Positions 8,919-18,286 of a stretch of 64,000 nucleotides of DNA are shown piece after piece. Source of the stretch: Oceanobacillus piezotolerans (GTDB lineage: Bacteria > Bacillota > Bacilli > Bacillales > Amphibacillaceae); the NCBI RefSeq assembly GCF_003665065.1, contig NZ_RCHR01000004.1, forward strand, positions 396,310 through 460,309. The letters run 5' to 3'. Below the pieces are notes generated by a model, which was not told the origin of the DNA, made no database searches, and saw only the letters and a list, made by a program, of their open reading frames with translations. Every line of letters starts with the position of its first letter. Position 1 is the first letter of the stretch. The position numbers and the translations under genes are program-made.

Positions 8919-11900
8919 CTACCCCTTCATATGAAAGAAATCTTGAGCAAATTGCGTTAATCGTTCCTTTTCAATAACTGGTAATTCACTTAATCGTTCA
9001 ATAAACTCAAGGATTTCTTGTTCCAACAATCCTTCAAACTGTGGGAGAACATATAAAATAATCGCTGATGTGAAATCTGTATCCACTGCTGTATACTTGG
9101 CTACATCTTCTACAATGGCCGGTCCTATTTGCCGGTATTGATTAATTTGTTTCCAAATAAAAGCCAGTTCTTCTGCAAACGCATAATCCTCTATATTCCA
9201 TTTCTCCAGAAATTCGTGAATAAGTGTCTCGTCAACCTTTTTAGGTACACCAACTGGTATAAAAGCAAACCTTCTCATAAAAGCATAACTCATTTCATAA
9301 AGAGAAGCCTTATCAAGTGTGTTCATCGTACCAATCAACCGCCAGTCATTAGGAATGATATATTCAAGATCATTCGGTATCACTTTTTCCTCATCCACTT
9401 GTGGACGTAATACAATGGGTTGTCCACTTTCTGATTGAAGGTTCAAGGTTATGGCATCTCCTGTTAAAGCTGAGAATAGAGACCCAAACGCTTTATCGAT
9501 ATCAGCACGGTTCATTTCATCAATAATCAGCCATTTATTGATTGGTTTATTCGTATAATTATCTTTAAAGCACCTTAGGAAGAGACCGGGATTGAAGGCT
9601 AATGTTCCATCACTTTTCGGCCGGTATCCACCAATTGTCTCATACGTCGACCAATCGGAAGTGGCTGTTGCCATTTTATAATCGGCATCAAAGGACTGAC
9701 AGATTTCCTTAGCTAACTTTGACTTCCCTGTTCCTGGAGGTCCAGTGAGAATAATATGCTTCCCGTTTGCTAATGCTGTCTTTACTTGTCTTAGAAGAGA
9801 ATCTTTCTCTTCAAAATATAAACCTTTGATATCTATCTCCTGCTCAAAATTAATAGGAGGTATCTCGACTTCGTTATCTACGATGTTTGGTTCTTCCAAG
9901 GACAGAATCGTTTCAAATTCTGTTTTCGTTAATTCAAACAAACTGCCTTGAGCACCATTCTTAATTGGAGAGCTAAGCTGTAGCTCCTCCACTTCGGCAA
10001 CAGCTTCCCAGCTGATTGGTGTGATATCTTCTACATACCGGAAAGATACACCTTCTGTTGGTTCAACAAATCCTTCTTCTTCAACTAAGTGTAGCCCTTC
10101 TACTACTTCCCCTTGAGCAACAATCTCTTTTCGTGGTGTCGACTCGTAGAACAAGATTTTGTCACCTGGCTTGGCATTTTCAAATGCTGTAAATATCCTA
10201 CGCTTATTCCCCTTTTCATTATAGGCTGTATAATTCACTTTTCCTCCATCTTTAATTTCATCCACACTCCAGATGGAAGGATTAGCTGTTAGCCAAAAAT
10301 ATTTCGTTTCCTCTTCCTCTATTTCCATTGGGATGTTGATTATTTCTTCAGTAAATACTTTAATCCTTTTGTCCGGATCAAAAACAGCTTCTTCTAATTT
10401 TTCTATATTGAATTTTCTATATGGGGATCGAGTATACCCTTGGAATCTAACTTTAACGAATCTCAAAGTTTCCTCGTAAACATTCTGTAAATGCCTATTG
10501 GTTTGAAACTCTTGAAGCGGGATTTGCACAAGAGCTATTGGCAATTCTTGTTCTTTTGTCGTAAACATTTGTCTACTATAAGGAGTATCTTTTATTTTAT
10601 CCTCTATCAACGATAACTGAATTTCTGATTGACCATTTTTACCTTCTCTAAAACCCAATATTAACCAATTACAGAAATCGATATGTAACTTTTTTCTCGA
10701 TGGAAAGGTAACCGCGACCCTTGGATCTCCTGGTTCAGTGATACCAATTCTTTCTAATGTCTGAAAAGAAAAATCAAACGCCCATTTCGCCTCTTCTACC
10801 GAACGAAAAATACCGGAGAATGTTTCTGATAAAGTTTCAAATGGATTATTTTCGGAAGACATTTGATTTCCCTCGAGAAATTGTGGTAATACTTCCATAA
10901 ATTTTTCTTTCATTTGCTGGTAAGTAAATTGCTCTGAATTTTGCAAGGTGTCTATATTTTCTTCTCCTCGCTTGGGATGTTCCGTACCATAGACAAGACC
11001 GTAACGTATACGGCTCTCTTCAATCGAAAGAAACAATTGAGCAGCTTCCTTATGTGACTGCTTATCAGCGGGATAAACTGCAAGCCAACTTTCTGTATCA
11101 CCAAAGTGCTGTTTCCAATCAAACCCGTTTAATACATCGTCCTTTACTAAATCTAGATCAGTTACATTGTTTAAGTTTCTTATGGAATGATGAATCGTAC
11201 CAAGCTCATTTTTCACTTTTTCTTTTATCGGCTCGTAATAAATAGAAAATAGAATTGTGAAATTTGTCCAGGATCGTAAAACGTTTTTTTCATTTTCTTG
11301 CCTTATATCCTCTTTCATTCTTTCTATATCCTCAAGTTCCAAATCATTTCCATGTAGAATCTGATTAATAATGTTAAATCGTATCTTATTTACTTTTTGG
11401 GAATTCCGATATGATTCCCTTTTCTTCTCTAATTCTGCTCGATCAATTTGCTTAACGGCATCTAGGAAAGCTTGATCATTCTGTTTATACCTTGCCAGCT
11501 CCTTTGCGATTGAAGAAAGATAATCCACCGCACTCTCTACTTTTGGTTGCTCGTACTGAGTTAAGCAAAAGAAAAAGTCTTGAACATCCAACATGGTTAT
11601 AGAATGGCCTTTTTCTTTAAGGTAACGATGGGTGGCTAAACAGATATCATAAAAATCTTGATAATTTTTACTTACAGTTCCTAACTTCGTATCTATCAGT
11701 AATACTTTCTTGATATCCTTAAAAACTTCTTCTTTATATAAAGGATATTTCGTATAGTCATACGCAGCTAGAAGGAATCCGAATAAAGGGGCTCCCAAGC
11801 GAATTGTCGAATTACTTTGCTTTCCATGATTTCGAAATCCCTCAATTTTATCTTGGATGGATTTTTTATCATTTTTATATAGATCGTTCAATAGACTTGC

Positions 11901-12302
11901 TACCTCTTCGGGTTTTTCATTGGTGTACTCAAGTAAGTCACTTGTATTGCTCCAATGCACAAAACTTCCTTCTTGTGGATTACTGTCTTTAATCTTCTTG
12001 ATAATTCCAACTATATTTTCTTTCTTGATTTCGGTGTGCTGCATATAATGATTGAGCTCAGATAAAATCTCCTGTTTATACCATTCATTATATGTATTTG
12101 TTTTCTTGAATTCCTGATAACGGCGAAATGCCACGTCTAAGTAATCATCTTTTAATATATGCTTTTCTACATTTACTAGATTCAATTTTTCCACCCCTTT
12201 GTCTTCTTCAAAGCAGAACTTTTTATATGAGTATAACATTCCTTTAATTCTTGAAATATACTTACTTAAATGTAAAGGTCTGTAGTAAGATTTAGCTCTC
12301 AA
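8919..12302 (-). CDS. McrB-like AAA+ restriction motor with MrcB-N and EVE domains
   Basis: A 1127-residue protein with several parts. A long helical N-terminal region (to ~480) precedes a segment resembling the MrcB N-terminal/DUF3578 domain (~500-640), then an EVE/PUA-like domain (~668-790, beginning YFWLTANPSIWSV) expected to read a modified base, and a C-terminal AAA+ domain with Walker A GPPGTGKS (~852), Walker B LIIDEMNRAD (~929) and the McrB-type MNTLDKAS sensor. It probably selects methylated or otherwise modified invading DNA and drives the adjacent nuclease. The listed start is a TTG with no ribosome binding site; GGGGTGG ahead of an in-frame TTG at 12185 is a better candidate, giving about 1088 residues. 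Confidence 0.88.
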   Translation of the reverse strand: MRAKSYYRPLHLSKYISRIKGMLYSYKKFCFEEDKGVEKLNLVNVEKHILKDDYLDVAFRRYQEFKKTNTYNEWYKQEILSELNHYMQHTEIKKENIVGIIKKIKDSNPQEGSFVHWSNTSDLLEYTNEKPEEVASLLNDLYKNDKKSIQDKIEGFRNHGKQSNSTIRLGAPLFGFLLAAYDYTKYPLYKEEVFKDIKKVLLIDTKLGTVSKNYQDFYDICLATHRYLKEKGHSITMLDVQDFFFCLTQYEQPKVESAVDYLSSIAKELARYKQNDQAFLDAVKQIDRAELEKKRESYRNSQKVNKIRFNIINQILHGNDLELEDIERMKEDIRQENEKNVLRSWTNFTILFSIYYEPIKEKVKNELGTIHHSIRNLNNVTDLDLVKDDVLNGFDWKQHFGDTESWLAVYPADKQSHKEAAQLFLSIEESRIRYGLVYGTEHPKRGEENIDTLQNSEQFTYQQMKEKFMEVLPQFLEGNQMSSENNPFETLSETFSGIFRSVEEAKWAFDFSFQTLERIGITEPGDPRVAVTFPSRKKLHIDFCNWLILGFREGKNGQSEIQLSLIEDKIKDTPYSRQMFTTKEQELPIALVQIPLQEFQTNRHLQNVYEETLRFVKVRFQGYTRSPYRKFNIEKLEEAVFDPDKRIKVFTEEIINIPMEIEEEETKYFWLTANPSIWSVDEIKDGGKVNYTAYNEKGNKRRIFTAFENAKPGDKILFYESTPRKEIVAQGEVVEGLHLVEEEGFVEPTEGVSFRYVEDITPISWEAVAEVEELQLSSPIKNGAQGSLFELTKTEFETILSLEEPNIVDNEVEIPPINFEQEIDIKGLYFEEKDSLLRQVKTALANGKHIILTGPPGTGKSKLAKEICQSFDADYKMATATSDWSTYETIGGYRPKSDGTLAFNPGLFLRCFKDNYTNKPINKWLIIDEMNRADIDKAFGSLFSALTGDAITLNLQSESGQPIVLRPQVDEEKVIPNDLEYIIPNDWRLIGTMNTLDKASLYEMSYAFMRRFAFIPVGVPKKVDETLIHEFLEKWNIEDYAFAEELAFIWKQINQYRQIGPAIVEDVAKYTAVDTDFTSAIILYVLPQFEGLLEQEILEFIERLSELPVIEKERLTQFAQDFFHMKG

Positions 12303-12443
12303 TATACACGTTAACAGCTACATCAAAAAATTCAATTTATATTGGTAATATACCCCAGTCCTATAAGATTTAATAACAACTCCTAAAGACCTTTAAGCTA
12401 ACCAACATAGGAGGGGTCTACCGTTTTATCTCTTTCTTCTGCT

Positions 12444-12489
12444 ATAGCTTAAAACTATATCAAATGATAGTTTTTAAGTTTAAAGCTAT
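12444..12489. promoter_or_regulatory. Nested inverted repeat upstream of the yxjG-type gene
   Basis: AAAACTAT (12451-12458) mirrors ATAGTTTT (12467-12474), flanked by ATAGCTT (12444-12450) and AAGCTAT (12483-12489). It lies about 90 bp ahead of the methionine synthase gene, which elsewhere in Bacillus is S-box controlled; no S-box is present here. It could be an operator for a LysR-type methionine regulator (compare the MtaR-type TATAGTTT/AAACTATA palindrome) or a stem-loop. Low certainty. Confidence 0.4.
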
Positions 12490-12579
12490 CGAACTTGCTT
12501 GTGTTATACTTATCACATATTTGATAATTTGCAAATAATTCAATAGAATTACAACTTTAGATAGACAAGGAGAATAACT

Positions 12580-13692
12580 ATGACAAACAAATTACCATTA
12601 AGAGCAGATCATGTAGGGAGTCTTCTTAGAACTCAAGCGATTAAGGATGCACGAATAAAACACGCCTCTGGTGAAATTACAGATGAAGAATTAACGAAGA
12701 TTGAAAATAGCGAAATTGAAAAGATTATCTCTAAACAGGCTGAACTAGGGTTTAGCGTTGTAACAGATGGAGAATTTAGACGCGCATGGTATTATTTAGA
12801 TTTCTTTACTGCATGTGAAGGAATTGATGTTGTGGAAAGTGATCCTTTAGTATTTAATAACAATACAGAAACGGATGCCATCAACTTCTCTATCACAGGA
12901 AAGATTAAATTAGGCAAGCACCGATTCATAGACGAATTCAAAGCAACGAATGAAATTGCTAAGAAGTATGGTGTCGAAGTCAAACTAACCATTCCTAGCC
13001 CAAACTTGATTACATATAGAGATGTGACGGAAACCGAGCGAGAGTTTTATAATAACGAGGAAGAAGTTTTTGACGATATTATTAAAATGTATAAAGAATT
13101 AATCCCACAGTTATATGAAGCAGGTTGTAGACATCTGCAATTTGATGATACAGCTTGGAATTCATTCTTTACGGATTTCGGATTATTAGAAGTGAAAGGA
13201 ATAGATAGGGAGTTAGCATTAAAATTATTCAAATATGCAACCAATGAAACATTATCTGCTGCCCCTGATGATATGAAGACTTACGTTCATATTTGCCGTG
13301 GAAATTATAAATCAGAGCATTTAACAGAAGGAAGCTATGGACCGATTGCTGAAACTCTATTTGGTCAGCTAGATTATGATTACTTGATGGTAGAGTACGA
13401 TGATGAACGCAGTGGTGATTTCGAACCTCTAAAATATGCAACAAAAGAAAACCAAATCATCACTTTAGGACTACTATCTTCTAAAACTGGCGAGTTGGAA
13501 GATATCGATTCCATCACCAACAGAATCCATGAAGCTGCAAAATATGTACCACTCGATCGCTTAGCTTTAAGTCCTCAATGCGGATTTGCTAGTACGGAAG
13601 AGGGAAATGTCTTAACAGAAGAAGAACAGTGGAATAAGCTAAAACATGTAATTAACATCGTTGATCAAGTATGGGATAGAATGCAACCGTAA
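12580..13692 (+). CDS. yxjG: Cobalamin-independent methionine synthase family protein (YxjG/YxjH-like)
   Basis: A 370-residue relative of the C-terminal catalytic half of MetE, expected to methylate homocysteine or a related thiol from a methyl-folate donor. It opens with LPLRADHVGSLLRT, typical of YxjG/YxjH, and contains HICRGNY (near residue 237) and SPQCGFAS (near 333), the usual positions of zinc-binding Cys residues. An AAGGAG site precedes the ATG by 7 nt. It belongs functionally with the sulfur genes at 29-47 kb but stands alone between the defence island and the toxin-dynamin operon. A fragment of a second copy lies at 23692-23887. In B. subtilis yxjG and yxjH are adjacent paralogues, which suggests how the fragment arose. 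Confidence 0.92.
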   Translation: MTNKLPLRADHVGSLLRTQAIKDARIKHASGEITDEELTKIENSEIEKIISKQAELGFSVVTDGEFRRAWYYLDFFTACEGIDVVESDPLVFNNNTETDAINFSITGKIKLGKHRFIDEFKATNEIAKKYGVEVKLTIPSPNLITYRDVTETEREFYNNEEEVFDDIIKMYKELIPQLYEAGCRHLQFDDTAWNSFFTDFGLLEVKGIDRELALKLFKYATNETLSAAPDDMKTYVHICRGNYKSEHLTEGSYGPIAETLFGQLDYDYLMVEYDDERSGDFEPLKYATKENQIITLGLLSSKTGELEDIDSITNRIHEAAKYVPLDRLALSPQCGFASTEEGNVLTEEEQWNKLKHVINIVDQVWDRMQP

Positions 13693-13699
13693 GTTGATA

Positions 13700-13730
13700 G
13701 GGTCAGTTCCCGCCTCGTGGGTTCGAGGCC
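13700..13730. repeat. GGGTCAGTTCCCGCCTCGTG intergenic repeat
   Basis: A member of a small family with the element at 25958-26004 and, inverted, 28794-28815 (shared core GGGTCAGT..CCGCCTC). It ends with a tRNA T-arm-like GGGTTCGAGGCC. The rest of the 13731-14146 stretch is AT-rich and holds no recognisable gene or clear terminator. Confidence 0.55.
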
Positions 13731-14146
13731 AAAAACCTTATAATAAAAACTCACTAGTCCCCCAGGGAAATATAGTATTTTTGATAATTTGAAAAACGCT
13801 ATTTGAATATGACAATATCAAAAAAAGAGAGAGGTAAGTGCCCCTTTCTTATCTTTTGATGATTATGTAATTTCTTTTTAAAATATCGTCCGTACAATTA
13901 TGTCATATTTACATCCTTAGGGGACACCATATTTTTAGCTGGCTTTATATTTTTTATTTTAAATGAGCCTTTTTCATTGTTTTGGTGATTTTTAAAACAT
14001 ACGGAAGATATAGCTTCTCAAGCTTATATATAATATTAATTTAAGTTACGTTTCTTTCAATGGTTGCATTTCCATCTATTTTAAAAAATACTTCCAGAAA
14101 ATCAGCTCTCACTGACTTTCTGAACCCCCTATTTGTCACTCAATTT

Positions 14147-14536
14147 TTAAAGAACTTCTTCTTTTAAGTAAGCTTTAAAATCCGAATAAATTTTCTCAAT
14201 AGTGTTATTCTCATATTCGTATACTTGTCCTTCTTCATCAAGAACAATTAATAACCCTTCTGTGGCTAAGTTTTCAATTACAATATAATTATCTAATTGA
14301 TTTTTAGCTAATGCACGTTCTTTTAATGTTAATTCTACTACATTTAGGTAACCATTAACACCTAATGCAGCAATTTCGTGACTTCCTACCGATATTGCTC
14401 CATAATTTAATAGCAATTCCTTATAATCAATAGGCATTGTGAATGATAATTTACTTTCCGCTTGTTCAACCGTATGACTATCAACGCCTCCTGTTGAGAG
14501 AACCTTCTTATTTTCAAATAATGATTTTAAATTCAT
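14147..14536 (-). CDS. SUKH (SMI1/KNR4) family immunity protein
   Basis: A 129-residue acidic protein with the SUKH-1 pattern: an N-terminal helix, then FTMPIDYKELLLNYGA, a glycine-rich strand region (IAALGVNGYL), IVIENLATEGLLIVLDEEGQVYEYE, and a C-terminal helix. SUKH proteins are common cytosolic antidotes to nuclease toxins and bind the toxin directly. The gene overlaps the stop of the LHH nuclease gene by 4 nt, the usual order of toxin then immunity, and is last in the seven-gene operon. Immunity to the adjacent nuclease is inferred from family and position. Confidence 0.88.
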   Translation of the reverse strand: MNLKSLFENKKVLSTGGVDSHTVEQAESKLSFTMPIDYKELLLNYGAISVGSHEIAALGVNGYLNVVELTLKERALAKNQLDNYIVIENLATEGLLIVLDEEGQVYEYENNTIEKIYSDFKAYLKEEVL

Positions 14537-15153
14537 CCTATACCTCCAGCTGTTTTAATTTGTTCTGCACGTGCTCTCCAATGTGCTTCCTTTTCTAGGT
14601 TAAACACTGTACGATTAATTTCACTATCTTTTGCAGCATCATGTAAAACAGAGTAATTTGCTTCACCACGATGTTCGGTTCGTGTTAATTCTGCTAATGG
14701 GGAATCCATTTCTTGACCGATATGATGTAATTCGATTGGTTCTCCATCTACTAACGGAGCAAGTCCTTCTTCCATACGTTCTAAATTAGTACGCCCAAAT
14801 TGATCTTTTGCTTCATAATCAATATCTGTTCGAGTTAAAACTTCCCGACTATTAACAGTTGTTTCTTTTAATGGGGCATCTTCATAAATCTTTATCTCTT
14901 CTGGACTAGCCTCTGTTAACGCCTCTTCCAAAGTTTTATAGTTTACCCCTTCGTCGATCACAACTTCATTTGACTTTAGTGTAACAGCTTCTATCTTTAC
15001 GGGTTCCAAATTAAGAGTTGCCTCCATATTTTTGGAATTTTCTAAATTATGATATATCCCTTCATTAAAAAGTGGTTCTGCTGATTCGAATAATTTTTCA
15101 GATCCCGTTGCAACTGATTCTAGACCTGTAGCGACAGTTGTGAAGATTTCCAT
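14533..15153 (-). CDS. HNH/Endo VII-type nuclease toxin with LHH motif
   Basis: About 206 residues from the ATG at 15153 (an in-frame start exists at 15177). The C-terminal ~90 residues begin DQFGRTNLERMEEGLAP and contain PIELHHIGQ, then LHDAAKDSEINRTVFNLEKEAHWRAR, which matches the LHH branch of HNH/Endo VII toxins found at the ends of polymorphic toxins. Such domains cleave nucleic acid. The N-terminal ~110 residues are acidic and low in hydrophobicity and show no signal peptide, WXG100, LXG or RHS segment, so the export route is not the usual one. It overlaps the end of the HerA-like ATPase gene and is followed by the SUKH antidote. The link to ATPase, membrane protein and dynamins suggests a dedicated delivery or activation machinery. 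Confidence 0.85.
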   Translation of the reverse strand: MEIFTTVATGLESVATGSEKLFESAEPLFNEGIYHNLENSKNMEATLNLEPVKIEAVTLKSNEVVIDEGVNYKTLEEALTEASPEEIKIYEDAPLKETTVNSREVLTRTDIDYEAKDQFGRTNLERMEEGLAPLVDGEPIELHHIGQEMDSPLAELTRTEHRGEANYSVLHDAAKDSEINRTVFNLEKEAHWRARAEQIKTAGGIG

Positions 15154-18100
15154 TCCATAGCATCCCTTTCCATCCAAACTTCCATTTGTTGTAATAAAGG
15201 TTTTTGATTCTTACCAAAGATATGTGCGACTGTTCGAAGTATGAAAGCTTTTGTTTGTTTATTCCAATGCCATTCTATGAATTCGTTAGCCATCATTTCT
15301 TTAGTTTTTGCATACACATTTTTAGCATTTTCTATTGTCTCTATATCAGGGTTAACAACATCAAATAAACTGCTAATAATATCGATAAAGTTAAGTAAAT
15401 TGTAAATCTCGCCGTCAATCACTTTTCGTGTTGTTCCCATCCATTTAAATATGGGTTCATCAAATAGTATGTTATCAGTTGCTACGTTCAGTAATGGATA
15501 TACACAATTTTCTCGTTGTTTGTGAAATACTTCTAATTCTTTTTTAGACCATGAATAGTCTAAGTTCGATAATAAAACTTCCATGTAATATCTAACTTCT
15601 TCTTTTATAAGATTATAATTAGCAAAATAGACTTTTTCCTGAAGATATTTACTTAATAACCCTTTAGAAAAAGTAACTAAAAATGCGTTTTCTTGTTGAG
15701 ATGGAATAATATATCCAATTTTAACGGTGTATTTTAATAATTCTTCAGAAAATACTTTTACAACATGATTTAATCTATTTGCATCACCATATAAAGCATT
15801 GTGATAGAATTTTCTAAATTGAAGCAAGGCAAATTCAACGAAACGATCATTTTGATTTAGTAAATATTCAGCTATTGGATGGATATGCTCTTCATTTTGT
15901 ACAAATGTATTGTAAGTAAGAGCAAGTCCTCTTAATTGATCAAAAGAAACGTAACTCAATTTTTCCTTAGCAGGATTAACTAATACATGGCCTGCCTTAT
16001 ACATGCCACTTGTAAAGAATAAAGCTTCTCCGCGTTTAAGTTGAGATAAGAATAATAAATCCTCATCGTTAGAAATCGCTAAGGCTTGCGCTACGTATTC
16101 AGCATCATCTTGAGAAACTAGTCGATGAATAATTTTGGTATCTGTATTTTTTAATGCATCAGGCGCTAACTTCGTTGGTACTTGGTCAACAATAATAATA
16201 CCTTCACCTTTAGAACGAATTTCACTTAATATATTACAGAAAAATTCAACTGCTTTTCCTTTTGTATTCGCTATTTCAGGATTTTGGCTCTCATGGTGAT
16301 TTTTAAATAAACGATGTGCCTCTTCAATAATGGTAAAGTGTTTTAATTCCGCATCTAAAGATGAATCTGCCTCTATTTTAAACTGTTCGGATAAACGAAT
16401 AAAGAATAACCCCATAATTAGTGCTTTATCGTCTTCATCTGCAATTTCTTCTAATTCAATAATCGTTTTTGATTGAAGCAAATCAGAAAAATCAATCGTT
16501 TCATTCGTATTTAATAATTTCCCCTTGCTTCCAGTCATCAAACTTTTAATACGAGTTAATAGGGCCGCACGAATATTTGATTTCTGTTCTTCTGCATAAC
16601 CGGAGTTATCTAAATAATCATCAATTTCCTCATATAAAAGGGTTAATGTTGGGAAATGCTCGTATGTAAGTTCCTCTGTCGAAAATACATTAATAGAAGT
16701 ATTTAAGTCCCAGCCAACTTTTTGGTAAATCGAATATAAACATTGTTCAAGTATATTAGGCATGGAAGCATACATGGAAAAAGCAGACATAAATACGGCC
16801 TTTAATGAATCAATATGGCTCATGACAGAAATACCTAATGGGAAATAAAATGGATTCAAGCGAATCGGAGAAAGTCTTTCATTCCCTGGTGTGTATACTT
16901 TGATTTCTTGATCTGTACTTAGCAAGTGACGATATTCTTGTTTTGTCGGTTCGATAATTAGGAATGGAACAGGGCTATATTCTAATAACGACATAACCGT
17001 ATTCGTTTTACCACTCCCTGTAATCCCACTAATTAAACAATGTTGACGTAGATTCTTATAAGGGTAAGAGACATCCGTGTTAGTCAAAATATTACGTACA
17101 AATTGTTTCCCCATTTGCCAATTGGCATCTGAATGTTCATATGGAATGGTTGACACTTCAAAGTCATTTTGTTGTTTCACTTCATATCCATCATAGGATT
17201 GACTTGGCAATTGAATTAATCGCGCTAATTCTATTGATGTTAATACATTTGTCCAAGAAGATGCATATCCTAAAAAAGCAGATAAATCATTTTCATCTGG
17301 TGGAAATGCAGCTTGGTCAAAATATGTTTGGATTTTAGGATCGAATCGTAATTTAGCAGGTTCTCCAAATTCTTGTTCAAAACTAGATTGTTGAATACTA
17401 TTTTGAAGACTCGTTAACACCATATCTTCATTTGTTCCAATATATACTGCTACTTGGAATTGTCCAATTGAACTAGCTAATAATTGACGGTCTATTAAAT
17501 ACTGTAGTTGTTCACAATATTTTTCTATTGCATAACTGGCATATTCAAATGATTCATCTGATGAAGTATCCTTACTCTCCGTAGTACTTGTATTGGTTGA
17601 ATTATTACGTGAAATTAAAATAGCTGATTCTGTATTCGCTGTATTTTCCCCTTCTTGTACTTGAATACTTTCGGAAGTTGTATTGGATGTTTGCACTTTT
17701 TGAAGAGGGTAGACTTCCTCATACATGGAAGACAAGGTTAATAGTGTTTCATCCATATTTATTGGCTGTATCACCATTTTAATTTCAAATGGTTTATATG
17801 AATTAGCTTTTAAAAAACTATCAAATACACTGATATAGCTTTGTTTCTCTTCATTATTAAGAGCAGGTGTAAATGTAATAGCAGCATATTTGTCCCATTT
17901 ATTATATTGTATAGCTTGTTTTTCTACACGAATAGAACCTAAAAAAGTAGAATTTAAGCTTGCAACCTGATTATCGGATTGGGTATTAGAAATAGTCAAA
18001 GAGATTTGTCCATTGCCTTTTCCTAAAACAGAAAAAATAGTACGTCCGCGAACATGATATAAAGCTTTTGCAAGAGCCTCTACACTCCCTTGAAGTTGCT

Positions 18101-18269
18101 CTGTAAGTGAAACATTCTCATCTTGCTTAATGAATATTTCTTTAATAGTATAGCTGTATGGTACTATATTCCTTTCGGATAAAAGTCCTTCTTCTATATT
18201 TTTAAACCGACGTTTGTATAGACGTTGCTGAGCTAATTGAATTTTTTCAATATCACTACGTTTCAGCAT
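15120..18269 (-). CDS. HerA/FtsK-like P-loop ATPase (DUF87 type)
   Basis: A 1049-residue motor. The N-terminal ~190 residues are mixed alpha/beta, followed by a Ser/Thr/Asn-rich linker (~192-240). The ATPase core has Walker A GITGSGKTNT near 417, the HerA-typical FLIIEPTKQEYRHLL shortly after, and Walker B FTIIEEAHRLF near 646, then IIIVDQVPTKLAPDALKNT. HerA-type ATPases form hexamers that pump DNA or, in secretion and conjugation, couple to protein export. A C-terminal helical region (~770-1049) is unrecognised. Upstream lies a two-helix membrane protein (17-nt gap) and downstream a nuclease toxin whose start overlaps this gene. No partner NurA nuclease is present, which argues against a plain HerA-NurA repair unit. 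Confidence 0.87.
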   Translation of the reverse strand: MLKRSDIEKIQLAQQRLYKRRFKNIEEGLLSERNIVPYSYTIKEIFIKQDENVSLTEQLQGSVEALAKALYHVRGRTIFSVLGKGNGQISLTISNTQSDNQVASLNSTFLGSIRVEKQAIQYNKWDKYAAITFTPALNNEEKQSYISVFDSFLKANSYKPFEIKMVIQPINMDETLLTLSSMYEEVYPLQKVQTSNTTSESIQVQEGENTANTESAILISRNNSTNTSTTESKDTSSDESFEYASYAIEKYCEQLQYLIDRQLLASSIGQFQVAVYIGTNEDMVLTSLQNSIQQSSFEQEFGEPAKLRFDPKIQTYFDQAAFPPDENDLSAFLGYASSWTNVLTSIELARLIQLPSQSYDGYEVKQQNDFEVSTIPYEHSDANWQMGKQFVRNILTNTDVSYPYKNLRQHCLISGITGSGKTNTVMSLLEYSPVPFLIIEPTKQEYRHLLSTDQEIKVYTPGNERLSPIRLNPFYFPLGISVMSHIDSLKAVFMSAFSMYASMPNILEQCLYSIYQKVGWDLNTSINVFSTEELTYEHFPTLTLLYEEIDDYLDNSGYAEEQKSNIRAALLTRIKSLMTGSKGKLLNTNETIDFSDLLQSKTIIELEEIADEDDKALIMGLFFIRLSEQFKIEADSSLDAELKHFTIIEEAHRLFKNHHESQNPEIANTKGKAVEFFCNILSEIRSKGEGIIIVDQVPTKLAPDALKNTDTKIIHRLVSQDDAEYVAQALAISNDEDLLFLSQLKRGEALFFTSGMYKAGHVLVNPAKEKLSYVSFDQLRGLALTYNTFVQNEEHIHPIAEYLLNQNDRFVEFALLQFRKFYHNALYGDANRLNHVVKVFSEELLKYTVKIGYIIPSQQENAFLVTFSKGLLSKYLQEKVYFANYNLIKEEVRYYMEVLLSNLDYSWSKKELEVFHKQRENCVYPLLNVATDNILFDEPIFKWMGTTRKVIDGEIYNLLNFIDIISSLFDVVNPDIETIENAKNVYAKTKEMMANEFIEWHWNKQTKAFILRTVAHIFGKNQKPLLQQMEVWMERDAMEWKSSQLSLQV

Positions 18270-18286
18270 GATTTCACCTACTTATA

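Noticed and set aside
9129..9410. 93-codon plus-strand frame inside the McrB-like gene
   Set aside because: Antisense shadow of the AAA+ domain with no ribosome binding site.
13700..13730. tRNA or att site because of GTGGGTTCGAGGCC
   Set aside because: Only a T-arm-like string; no acceptor, D or anticodon arm, and no matching copy at 23.5-24 kb where an island end would be expected.
15120..18269. HerA-NurA DNA repair or conjugation operon
   Set aside because: No NurA, relaxase, MOB or VirB-like gene accompanies the ATPase; partners are dynamins, a membrane protein and a toxin pair.
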